Shown one piece after another: positions 25,246 through 37,200 of a DNA stretch of 64,000 nt. Position 1 is the stretch's first letter. Every line of letters starts with the position of its first letter. The notes below the pieces were generated by a model. That model was not told the DNA's origin. It worked only from the letters and a program-made list of their open reading frames with translations, and searched no databases. The position numbers and the translations under genes were made by a program. Source of the DNA: JAFAYN01 sp963733105 (GTDB taxonomy: Bacteria; Gemmatimonadota; Gemmatimonadetes; Longimicrobiales; Longimicrobiaceae). Location: positions 124,001-188,000 of the forward strand of contig CAVTCB010000019.1 of the NCBI GenBank assembly GCA_963733105.1, in the 5' to 3' direction.

Positions 25246-28200
25246 GTGACCCCTCCGGACATCGGGACGGTTGGGCCACGACGCGCGGCCTACGAAGACT
25301 TCTACCCGCTGGCGCCGCTCCAGAAGGGGCTCCTCTTCCACACGGTGGAGGGGGACGACCCCGGCGTGTACGTGGTGCAGCTGCACTGCGTGCTGGCCGC
25401 GGGGCTGGACGTGGAGGCGTTCCGGCGCGCCTGGGAGCGGATCGTTGCCCGGCACGCGGCGCTGCGCACGGCGTTCGTGTGGCGGGGGGTCAAGGAGCCG
25501 GTGCAGGTGGTCCAGCGCGACGCGCGCCCGGAGCTGCGGGTGGAGGACTGGTCCGCGCTGGACGAAGACGGGCGCAGGACGGGGCTGGAGCGCTTCCTGG
25601 GGGAGGACCGCGCGGCGGGGTTCGCGCTGGAGCGGGCGCCGCTCCTGCGGCTGGCGCTGTTCCGGGGTGAGGCGGGGTGGGACTTCGTGTGGAGCACGCA
25701 CCACGCGGTGGTGGACGGGTGGTGCCTGCCGCTGATCGTGCGCGAGCTGGTGGCGCTGTACGAGGGGTACGTGGCGGGGCGGGAGGCGGAGCTCCCCCGG
25801 CCGCCACGCCCCTACCGGGACTTCGTGGCATGGCTGCACCGTCGGGACGGTGCGGCCACGGAGCGCTTCTGGAGGGGGGAGCTGGGGAGCTTCGAGGCGC
25901 CGACGCTGCTGGCGCAGGCGCTCCCCGCGCCGGAGGGCGAGGGGGGCGGGCACGCGGAGCACTGGGAGGTGCTGGGCGAGGCGGAGACGGAGGAACTGCG
26001 AGCGGCGGCGCGGCGGGGGAGGGTGACGCTGGGGACGCTGGCGCAGGGGGCGTGGGCGCTGGTGCTGGGGCGCTACTGCGGGGCGGAGGACGTCCTGTAC
26101 GGGGCGACGGTCTCGGGGCGCCCGGCGGAGCTGGCGGGTGCGGAGGAGATGGTGGGGCTGTTCATCAACACGCTCCCGGTGCGTGTGGCGGTTCCGGGGG
26201 AGGCGGAGGCGGGGGCGTGGCTGGGGGAGCTGCAGGAGCGGCTGGCGGAGCTGCGGGGGTACGAGCACACGCCGCTGGTGGAGGTGCAGGGGTGGAGCGG
26301 GGTGGCGCGGGGGGAGGCGCTGTTCGACACGCTGTTCGTGTTCGAGAACTACGCGCTGGGGGATGCGGGCGGGTCGGGGAGACGGCGCTGGGGGTGCGGG
26401 AGGTGCGCACGGTGGAGCGGACGGGCTACCCGGTGACGGTGTCGGTGCTGCCGGCGGGGCCGCTGGCGTTCCGGTACTCGTACGACCGGGGGCGGATCGT
26501 GCCGGAGGCGGTGGAGCGCCTGGGGGAGCACGTGGTCAACGTGCTGCGCGCGCTGGCGGGGAGCCCGGAAGTGCGGCTGGGAGAGATCTCGCTGCTGTCG
26601 GAGGCGGAGCGCGCGCAGGTGGTGGAGGGGTGGAGCGTCTCCGGGAGGGCGGCGGCGCCGTGCGCGCTGCGTGCACGAGCTGTTCGCGGAGCAGGCGGCG
26701 CGGACGCCGGGGGCGGTGGCGCTGGTCTTCGGCGACGAGCGGGTCACCTACGCGGAGCTGGACCGCAGGTCGGACGGGCTGGCGCGGAGGCTGGCGGGAC
26801 TCGGGGTGGGCCCCGACGTGCGCGTCGGCATCTGCGCGGAGCGCTCGCCGGAGCTGGTGGCGGGGCTGCTGGGGATCCTCAAGGCGGGAGGTGCGTACGT
26901 CCCGCTCGATCCCGCCTACCCCGCGGAGCGGCTGGCGTACATGCTGGCGGACTCCGCGGTGCCGGTGCTGCTCGTACAGGAGCGGCTGCTGGACCGGCTG
27001 CCGGAGTTCGGGGGGGAGACCGTGCTGCTGGACGGGGAGGAGTCCGGGGAGGAGGGACTTCCCGCTCCGGGCGTCCGCGTCACCGCCGACCACCTCTGCT
27101 ACGTCATCTACACCTCCGGCTCGACGGGCCGCCCCAAGGGCACGGAGGTACCCCACCGGGCGATCCCGGGGTTCTTCTGGGACGTGGAGTACGCGCGCTT
27201 CGACGAGCGCACGGTGCTGCTCCAGCACGCCTCCATCTCGTGGGACGTGCTGACGCTGGAGCTGTGGCCGGCGCTGCTCAGGGGCGGCACCAGCGTCCTG
27301 CTCCCGGCGCAGACCTCCGAGCCGGCTCTGCTGGGGGAGCAGGTCCGGGAGCACGGGGTGACGGCGACGTGGATCTCGTCCGCCTACTTCAACTCGATCG
27401 TCGACACCACTCCGGAGGTGCTCTCCGGCCTGGAGCAGGTGATGATCGGGGGCGAGGCGGTGAGCGTCGCGCACGTGCGCCGGGCGCAGGCGCTCCACCC
27501 GGAGCTGCGGATCGTCAACGGCTACGGGCCGAGCGAGTGCACGGTCTTCGCGAGCTGCTACCCCGTGCCGCCCGGCTTCGACGCGGCGACGATCCCGATC
27601 GGGAAGCCGATCGGGGACCGGCGGGTCTACCTGCTGGACCGGTACTCCGGGCCGGTGCCGGTGGGCGTGGCGGGAGAGCTGTGCGTGGGCGGGCCGGCGG
27701 TGGCGCGGGGCTACCTGAACCGGCCGGAGCTGACGGCGGAGCGGTTCGTCCCCGACCCCTTCTCGGCGGAGGCGGGGGCGCGGATGTACCGGACCGGGGA
27801 CCGAGTGCGGTGGCGGGCGGACGGGGTGCTGGAGTTCGTCGGGCGCATGGACCAGCAGGTCAAGGTGCGCGGCTTCCGGGTGGAGCCGGGGGAGGTGGAG
27901 GGCGTGCTGGCGTCGCACCCGGGGGTGCGCGAGGCCGCCGTGGTGGTGCGGGAGGACGCGACGGGCGCGAAGGCGCTGATGGGGTACGCGGCCGCGCCGG
28001 ACGTGCGGGGAGCGGAGCTCCGGGAGTGGCTGCGGGAGCGCCTCCCGGAGCACATGCTCCCCTCCGCCGTGGTGGTGGTGGAGGCGATGCCGCTGACGCC
28101 GCACGGGAAGCTGGACCGCCGCGCGCTCCCGGAGCCGGACGGCGCGGGCGCGGAGGAAGGGTACGTGGCGCCGAGGAGCCCGGCGGAGGAGCTGGCGGCG

Positions 28201-31200
28201 GGGGTGTGGGCGGAGGTGCTGGGGGTGGAGCGGGTGGGGGTGGAGGACAGCTTCTACGAGCTGGGGGGGCACTCGCTGCTGGCGATGCGGGTGGCGAGCC
28301 GGGTGGGGGAGTTGCTGGGGACGGAGGTGGGGCCGGGCGCGGTGCTGGAGGGGCGGACGGTGGCGGGGCTGGTGGAGCGGGTGGAGGCGGCGCGGCGGGC
28401 GGGAGCGGGGACGCCGGCGCCGCTGGCGCCGCTGGCGCCGGTGCCGCGCGACGGGCCGCTCCCGCTCTCCTTCGCCCAGCAGCGGCTCTGGTTCATCCAC
28501 CAGATGGAGCCGGAGAGTCCCGCGTACAACATGCCGTTCGCGCTGCGGCTGAAGGGCGCGCTGGACCCGGCCCTGGTGGAGCGGAGCCTCGCGGAGGTGG
28601 TGCGCCGTCACGAGACGCTGCGCACCGTCTTCCCGGTCGTGGACGGGGAGCCCGTCCAGGTGGTCCGCGAGGAGGGGGACGTCCGCCTCCCGGTGACCGA
28701 CCTGCGCGCCCTCCCGGAGGGGGAGCGCGAGGACGCGGTGCGCCGTCACGCCGCGGAGGAGGCGCTGCGCCCCTTCGACCTGGCCGCCGGACCGCTGCTG
28801 CGCTCCTCGCTGCTCCACACCGCCGACGAGGAGTGGGTGCTGCTCTTCACCCTGCACCACGTCGTCGGCGACGGCTGGTCCATGGGCGTGCTCGCGGCCG
28901 AGGTCTCCGAGCTGTACACCGCGCTCTCGGAAGGACGGGGTCCGCGGCTCCCGGAGCTCCCCGTGCAGTACGCCGACTACGCCGTGTGGCAGCGGAGCTG
29001 GCTCTCCGGGGGCGTGCTGGAGGCGCAGCTCGCCTGGTGGCGTGAGCAGCTCGCGGGCGCGCCTCCGCTCCTGGAGCTGCCCACCGACCGGCCGCGCGGC
29101 ACGCTCCGGGGGTGGGAGGGCCGGAGCGTGGAGCTGGCCCTGCCGGGGGAGACCGGCGCCGCGCTCGCGGCGCTCTCCCGCCGCGAGGGGGCGACGCTGT
29201 TCATGACGCTGCTCGCGGCCTGGCAGCTCCTGCTGGCGCGCTGGTCGGGGCAGGACGACGTGAGCGTCGGGACGCCCATCGCCGGACGCACGCGGAAGGA
29301 GACGGAGCCGCTCATCGGCTTCTTCGTCAACACCCTGGTGCTGCGAACCCACCTCCCGCGCGCCCTCACCTTCCGTGGGCTGCTGCGCCGGGTGCGGGAG
29401 ACCACGCTGGGGGCGTACCAGCACCAGGACGTGCCCTTCGAGCGCCTGGTGGAGGAGCTGGCCGGGGAGCGCTCGCTGACGCACGCGCCGCTCTTCCAGG
29501 TGATGCTGGCCCTCCACGACGACGCGGGCGCCGAGCTCGCGCTGGGCGACGCGGTGGTGGAGGCGGCGCCCGTCGAGGCGAGCACCGCCAAGTTCGACCT
29601 GCGCCTCTCGCTGGCGGGGGGGAGAGGGGGATCGCGGGCTCGCTGAGCTACCGGCCGGAGCTGTGGGACGCCTCCACCATGGAGCGGATGCTGGGGCACT
29701 TCGCCCGCGTGCTGGAGGGGATCGCCGCCGCGCCGGAGCGGCACCTGCTCGACCTTCCCCTCCTCGCGGAAACGGAGCGGCGGCAGCTCCTGGTGGAGTG
29801 GAACGGCACGGACGACGGCTTCGCCGGGGACCTGCTCATCCAGGACCTGGTGGAGGCGCAGGCACGCCGCACCCCGGAGGGAGCCGCGCTGCGCTTCCAG
29901 GGGGAGGAGGTCACGTACCGGGAGCTGAGCCGGCGCACCAACCACCTGGCCCGCCACCTCCGCCGGTGGGGGGTGGGACCCGAGGTGCGGGTGGGGATCT
30001 GCATGGAGCCCTCCCTGGAGATGGTGCTGGCGGTGCTGGGCGTTCTCAAGGGCGGCGGCGCTTACGTCCCCCTCGACCCGGATCTTCCCGCCGAGCGGAT
30101 GGGTTATCTCCTGGCCGACGCGGGGGTGGAGCTGGTGCTCACGCAGGCCGCGCTGGAGGCGCGCGTCGTGGCACACGGCGTCCGGACGCTCGCTCTCGAC
30201 GCCGCGTGCGAGGCGGCCGCGGGGGAGAGCGACGCGGCCCCGGTGGTCCCGCTCGACCCGGACAACCTCGCCTACGTCATCTACACCTCCGGGTCCACCG
30301 GCCGCCCCAAGGGGGTGCTGGTCGAGCACCGGGGCGTCTGCAACACCGTGGTGGAGCTGGCGCGCGTCTACTCGTCGGGCCCCGGGGAGCGCAACCTGGC
30401 CTTCGCTCCGCTGCACTTCGACGCCTCCGTCGCCGACCTCTTCGTCGCCCTCTGCTCGGGCGCCACGCTGGTGCTGGCCGGGCGCGACGCCATGCTTCCC
30501 GGCCCCGACCTGCTGTGCCTGCTGCGCGAGGAGGCGGTCACCCACCTGAAGATCACCCCCTCCGCGCTGGCCGTGCTCGCCGTCGAGGACCTCCCGGAGC
30601 TGCGCACCCTCGTGGTCGGGGGGAGAGCTGCACGGCCGACCTGATGGCCCGCTGGGCGCCGGGGCGGCGCTTCTTCAACGGCTACGGCGCCACCGAGGCG
30701 AGCATCCGGATGACGTCGAGCCGCTACACCGACGTGGGCCGCGCCCCGCCCCTGGGCCGGCCGGTGCGCAACACGCGCCTGTACGTGCTGGACGCCGACC
30801 TGGGTCCCGTTCCCGTGGGTGTCGCCGGGGAGATGTACATCGGGGGCGTGGGGATCGTGCGCGGCTACCTGGGGCAGCCGGAGCTGACGGCCGGGCGCTT
30901 CGTCCCCGACCCGTTCTCCGCCGTCCCGGGGGCGCGGCTGTACCGCACGGGCGACCTGGGACGCCGCCGGGCGGACGGGGAGCTGGAGTTCCTTGGACGG
31001 GTGGACTTCCAGGTCAAGGTCCGCGGCTTCCGGGTGGAGCTGGGGGAGATCGAGGCCACGCTGCGGGAGCGGGCCGGGGTGCAGGAGGCGGTGGTGCTGC
31101 TGCGCGAGGACCCGGCCGGCGACCCGCGCCTGGTGGCGTACCTGGTGCCGGGGCCGGAGGGCGCTCTCTCCGCGCGGGAGCTGCGGGAGGTGGTGCGGGA

Positions 31201-34200
31201 GCGGCTGCCGGAGTACATGGTACCCTCCGCCTTCGTCTCCCTGGACGCGCTCCCGCTCACCGCGAACGGCAAGGTGGACCGCCGCGCGCTCCCCGCGCCG
31301 GAGGCGGAGGCCGCGACGGACGCCGTCGCCCCGCGCACCCCGTCGGAGGAGATCGTCGCCGGGATCTGGGCGGAGGTGCTGAAGCTGGAGCGCGTGGGCG
31401 TGAGCGACAGCTTCTTCGACTTGGGCGGACACTCCCTCCTGGCGACCCGGGTGGTGACGCGCCTTCGCGCCGCCTTCGGCGTGGAGCTGCCGCTGCGGAC
31501 GCTGTTCGAGGCACCCACGGTCGCGGCGCTGGCGGCGCGGGTGGACGCGCTCCGCGGGGACGGGGCGGGCGTACGCGTGCCGCCGCTGGCCGCGGTGCCG
31601 CGGGACCGTCCTCTGCCGCTGTCGTTCGCGCAGCAGCGCCTCTGGTTCCTGGACCAGCTCCAGCCGGGGAGCGCGGCGTACAACATCCCCCACGCCCTGC
31701 GGCTGCGGGGCGCGCTCGACCCCGCGCTGCTGGCGCGCGCCCTCTCCGACCGTCGTGGCCCGCCACGAGGCGCTGCGCACCGTCTTCGCGATGGTCGACG
31801 TGGAGCCGGTGCAGGTGATCCGGGAGGCGGGGCCGGTCGCGCTCCCCGCCACCGACCTGCGCGGCCTCCCGGCCCCGGAGCGGGAGGCGATCCGGCTGGC
31901 GACGGAGGAGGCGCTGCGCCCGTTCGACCTGGCGGCCGGGCCGCTGCTGCGAGCGCGGCTCCTGCGGCTCGCCGACGAGGAGTGGGCGCTCCTCTTCACC
32001 CTGCACCACGTCGTCTCCGACGGCTGGTCCACGGGCGTGCTCGTCGCCGAAGTCTCCGAGCTGTACACGGCCTTCACGGAAGGGCGGGAGCCCGCGCTCC
32101 CGGAGCTGCCGGTGCAGTACGCGGACTTCGCCGTCTGGCAGCGGGAGTGGCTCTCCGGCGACGTGCTGGAGACCCAGCTCGGCTGGTGGCGGGAGCGCCT
32201 GGCCGGAGCGCCCCCGCTGCTGGAGCTGCCGACCGACCGGCCGCGCCCGGCGGTGCCCGGCTCCTCCGGCGGCAGCGCCGCCCTGGTCCTCCCGGAGGAG
32301 ACGTCGCGCCGGGTGCGCGCGCTGGCCCGGCGCGAGGGGGCGACGCTGTTCATGCCGCTGCTGGCCGCCTGGCAGCTCCTGCTGGCGCGGTACTCCGGGC
32401 AGGACGACGTCAGCGTGGGGACGCCGGTGGCCGGGCGGACGCGGCTGGAGACGGAGGGGCTGATCGGCTTCTTCGTCAACACGCTGGTGCTGCGCGCCGA
32501 CCTCTCGGGAGACCCCACGTTCGCCGGGCTGCTGGGGCGGGTGCGGGAGACCACGCTGGGAGCGTACCAGCACCAGGACCTCCCCTTCGAGCGCCTGGTG
32601 GACGAGCTGGCGCCGGAGCGGAGCCTGTCGCACACCCCGCTGTTCCAGGCCGCCTTCGTCCTGCAGAACAACGAGCGGGGCGAGCTGCGGATGGGGGCCC
32701 TGGAGGTGGAGCCGCTGGCGTCGGAGGGCGAGGCCGCCAAGTTCGACCTGACGCTCGGCGCGGCCGAGGACGGGGAGCGGATCGGGCTGACGCTCTCGTA
32801 CCGGGCGGAGCTGTTCGAGCGCGCGACGGCGGAGCGGATGCTGGGGCACCTGGCGGTCCTGCTGGAGGGGATCTCCGCCCGTCCGGAGGCTCCCCTGTCC
32901 GCCCTCCCGCTCCTGGGCGCGGCCGAGCGCCGGCAGGTGGTGGAGGCGGGGCTCGCCGCGCACCCCGGGGTTCCGCGGGAGACCACGATCCACCGGCTGT
33001 TCGAGGCGGCGGCCCGCCGCGCGCCGGAGGCCGTGGCCGTGAGCTTCGAGGGGGACCGCCTCACGTACGCGGAGCTGGACGCGCGGGCGGGCCGGCTCGC
33101 GCGGCACCTGCGCTCGCGGGGCGTGGGCCCCGAGGTGCGCGTGGCGCTCCTGCTGGAGCGCGGCCCCGGGATGGTCGCCGCGATCCTGGGCGTGCTCCGG
33201 GCGGGAGGCGCCTACGTGCCGGTCGATCCCGCCTATCCCGCCGAGCGCATCCGCTACGTCCTGGAGGACTCCGGGTGCGTCCTGGTGGTCGCGCAGGACG
33301 ACCTCCGCGCGATCCTGCCCGGGACCGGCGTCCCCGTCCTGTCGCTCGACGCGGTGCCGGCGGAGGGGGATCACGGCCCCGACCTCCCGGAAGTCCTCCC
33401 CGGGAACGCCGCGTACGTCATCTACACGTCGGGCTCCACGGGGAGGCCCAAGGGCGTGGTCGTCACGCACGCGAACGTCGTGCGGCTGTTCGGCGCCACG
33501 CAGCCGTGGTTCGGCTTCGGTGCGGAGGACGTGTGGACGCTGTTCCACTCGTACGCCTTCGACTTCTCCGTCTGGGAGATGTGGGGCGCGCTCCTCCACG
33601 GGGGCCGCCTGGTGGTGGTCCCGCGGGAGACGAGCCGCGACCCGGCGGCCTTCCGCGCGCTGCTGGCGCGCGAGGCGGTGACGGTGTTGAGCCAGACCCC
33701 CTCGGCGTTCCGGCAGCTGGCGGCGGTGGAGAGCGAGGAGACGCTGGCGCTGGAGTGGGTGGTCTTCGGGGGGGAGGCGCTGGAGCCGCGCGGCCTGCGG
33801 GGGTGGATGGAGCGGCACGGGGCGGAGGGTCCGCGGCTGGTGAACATGTACGGGATCACCGAGACCACCGTGCACGTGACCTGGCGCGAGATCGGGCCGG
33901 CGGACGTGGAGGCGGGGGAGGGGAGCCCGGTGGGGACGGCGATCCCGGACCTGCACCTGCACCTGCTGGGGCAGGGCGGGGAGCCGGTGCCGGCGGGGGT
34001 GCCGGGGGAGATCTGCGTGGGCGGGGCGGGGGTGGCGCGCGGGTACCTGGGGCGTCCGGAGCTGACGGCGGAGACGTTCGTCCCCGACCCGTTCTCCGGG
34101 GAGGCGGGGGCGCGTCTGTACCGGAGCGGAGACCGGGGGCTGCGGCGCGCGGGGGGGGAGGTGGAGTACCTGGGGCGCATCGACCAGCAGGTCAAGGTGC

Positions 34201-37200
34201 GCGGGTTCCGGATCGAGCCGGGGGAGATCGAGGCGGCGCTGGAGCGGCACGCGGGAGTGGCCTCGGCGGCGGTGGTGGTGCGCGAGGACGGGCCGGGGGA
34301 GCGGCGGCTGGTGGGCTACTACACGGCCGCGGGGGAGGCGCCGCCGGCGGCGGAGCTGCGGGCGCACCTGAAGGCGCAGCTGCCGGAGCACATGGTGCCG
34401 GCGGCGCTCGTGGCGCTGGAGCGTCTGCCGCTGACGGCGCACGGGAAGCTGGACCGGCGCGCCCTCCCGGCGCCGGAGGCGGGGGTGGAGGAGAGCGGGT
34501 ACGAGGCGCCGCGCGGCAGGGTGGAGGAGGTGCTGGCGCGGGTGTGGGCGGAGGTGCTGCGCCGGGAGCGGGTGGGGAGGCGGGAGAACTTCTTCGAGGC
34601 GGGCGGGGACAGCATCCTCTCCATCCAGATGGTGGTGCGGGCACGCCGCGCGGGAGTGGAGGTGACGCCGCGGCAGATCTTCGAGCACCCCACGTTGGCG
34701 GAGCTGGCGCGCGTGGCGGGGCGGACGGGGGACCTCCCCGTCCGGGCCGAGCAGGGCGTGGTCACGGGCGAGGTGCCGCTCACGCCCGTGCAGCACTGGT
34801 TCTTCGGGGAGGAGGTGCCGGCGCGCCACCACTGGAACCAGGCGCTCCTCCTGGACGCCCGCTCTCCGCTCGACCCCGTGCTCCTGGAGCGCGCCTGGAC
34901 GGCGCTGGCCGGACACCACGACGCGCTGCGGATGCGCTTCACCCACGCCGCGGACGGGTGGCGGCAGGAGAACGCCCCCGACGGCGAGCCGGTGCGGGTG
35001 GAGCGGATCGACCTGGCCTCCCTCCCCGCGGAGGAGCAGCCGGCGGAGATCGACCGCGCGGGGGCGCGGGTGCAGCGGAGCCTGGACCTCGCGGCCGGGC
35101 CGCTGCTGCGGGTGGCGCTCTTCGAGCGGGGGGCGGACCGTCCGCAGGAGATGCTGGTCGTCATCCACCACCTGGTGGTGGACGGCGTCTCCTGGCGCGT
35201 GCTCCTGGAGGACCTGGAGACGGCGTACGGGCAGCTCTCCCGTGGAGAGGCGGTCGTGCTTCCGGCGAAGACCACCTCGTTCCGCGACTGGGCGCTGCGC
35301 CTCGCCGAGCACGCGCGGTCGGGCGGGTTCGACGCCGAGCTGGCGTACTGGGAGGCCGGCGCCGGCGGGTCCACGCCGATCCCCGTGGACCACCCGGCGC
35401 GGACCGGCGCGAACACGGTCGCCTCTGCGCGCACCGTCGCGGCGGAGCTGACGGAGGAGGAGACGGCGGCGCTCCTGTCGGAGGTGCCGGCCGCGTACCA
35501 CACGCAGGTCAACGACGCCCTCCTGGCGGCGCTCGCCGCCACGCTCGGCGAGTGGACCGGGGGCGCGGCGCGCGTGGAGCTGGAGGGGCACGGGCGCGAG
35601 GAGCACCTGCTCCCGGGGACGGACCTGTCGCGCACCGTCGGCTGGTTCACCACGCTCTACCCGGTCGTGCTGGAGGCGGGCGGCTCGCCGGGGGATACGC
35701 TGAAGCGGGTCAAGGAGCGGCTCCGCGCGGCCCCCGAGCGGGGGATCGGCTACGGCGGGCTCCGCCATCTCGCCTCCGGCGAGACGCGCGACCGCCTGGC
35801 CGCGCTCCCCCGTCCGCAGGTGGCCTTCAACTACCTGGGACAGCTGGACCGCGCGGCCTCCGCAGAGACCCTGTTCTCCCTCGCGTCCGGGGCCGCGGGC
35901 GACATGACCGACCCCGCCTCGACCCGTCCGCACCTGCTGACGGTGAGCGCCGGAGTGGAGGGCGGGCGGCTCCGCGTGGGGTGGAGCTACGGGGAGGCGG
36001 TGCACCGGCGCTCGACGGTGGAGCGGCTGGCGGAGCGGTACGTGGAGGCGCTGCGGGAGCTGATCGCGCACTGCACCTCGGAGGAGGCGGGGGGGTGGAC
36101 GCCCTCGGACTTCCCGCTGGCGGGGCTGGACCAGGCGGCGCTGGACGCTCTGCTGGGGCGCGGGCGCGACGTGGAGGACGTCTACCCGCTGACCCCCATG
36201 CAGGAGGGGATGCTCTTCCACGCCCTGTACTCCCCGGAGGGGGGCGCGTACGTGGAGCAGTTCGGCTTCGAGCTGGAGGGGACGCTGGACGTGGAGGCGT
36301 TCCGGCGTGCGTGGCAGGGGGTGGTGGAGCGCCACACGGTGCTGCGCAGCGGCTTCGCGTGGGAAGGGGTGGAGCGGGCGGTGCAGGTGGTTCGCCGGGG
36401 GGGCGAGGTTCCGCTGGCGGTGGAGGACTGGCGGGGCGTGCCGGCGGAGGAGCGGGAGGAGCGGCTGGAGGCGTACCTGCGGGCGGACCGCGCGGAGGGG
36501 CTCGCACTGGAGCGGGGACCGCTGATGCGTCTGGCGCTCTTCCGGACGGAGGAGGAGCGGTACCGTCTGGTGTGGACGCACCACCACCTGGTGCTGGACG
36601 GGTGGAGCCTGCCGCTGGTGTTCCGGGAGGTGGTGGCGCTGTACGACGCGGCCGTCGAGGGAGTGGAGGCGCGGCTGGGGGAGGCGCGTCCGTACCGCGC
36701 GTACCTGACGTGGCTGGCCGGGCGCGACACGGCGGCGGCGGAGGCGTACTGGCGCGCCGAGCTGGCCGGCTTCGAGGCCGCCACCCCGCTGGCCGCCGAC
36801 CGCCGCGGCGAGGGTGCCGTGGGCCATCCGTCGTACGACACCCGGTCGGCGCTGCTCGACGAGGCGGACACGCGCAGGCTCCAGGGAATCGCGCGGCGCC
36901 ACGGCCTCACCGCGAACACCGTGGTGCAGGGGGCATGGGCGCTGCTGCTGTCGCGCTACTCCGGGGAGGAGGACGTGGTGTTCGGGGGCGTGGTCTCCGG
37001 GCGCCCGGCGGGGCTGGAAGGGGTGGAGGAGATGGTCGGACTCTTCATCAACACCCTCCCGGTGCGCGTGCGGGTGTGGCCGCGGACGCCCGTGGGCACG
37101 TGGCTGCGGGAGATCCAGGAGCGGGAGGCCGAGCGTCGCGAGCACGAGCACACGCCGCTCGTGGAGGTGCAGAAGTGGAGCGGGGTCCCCGCGGGAGAGG

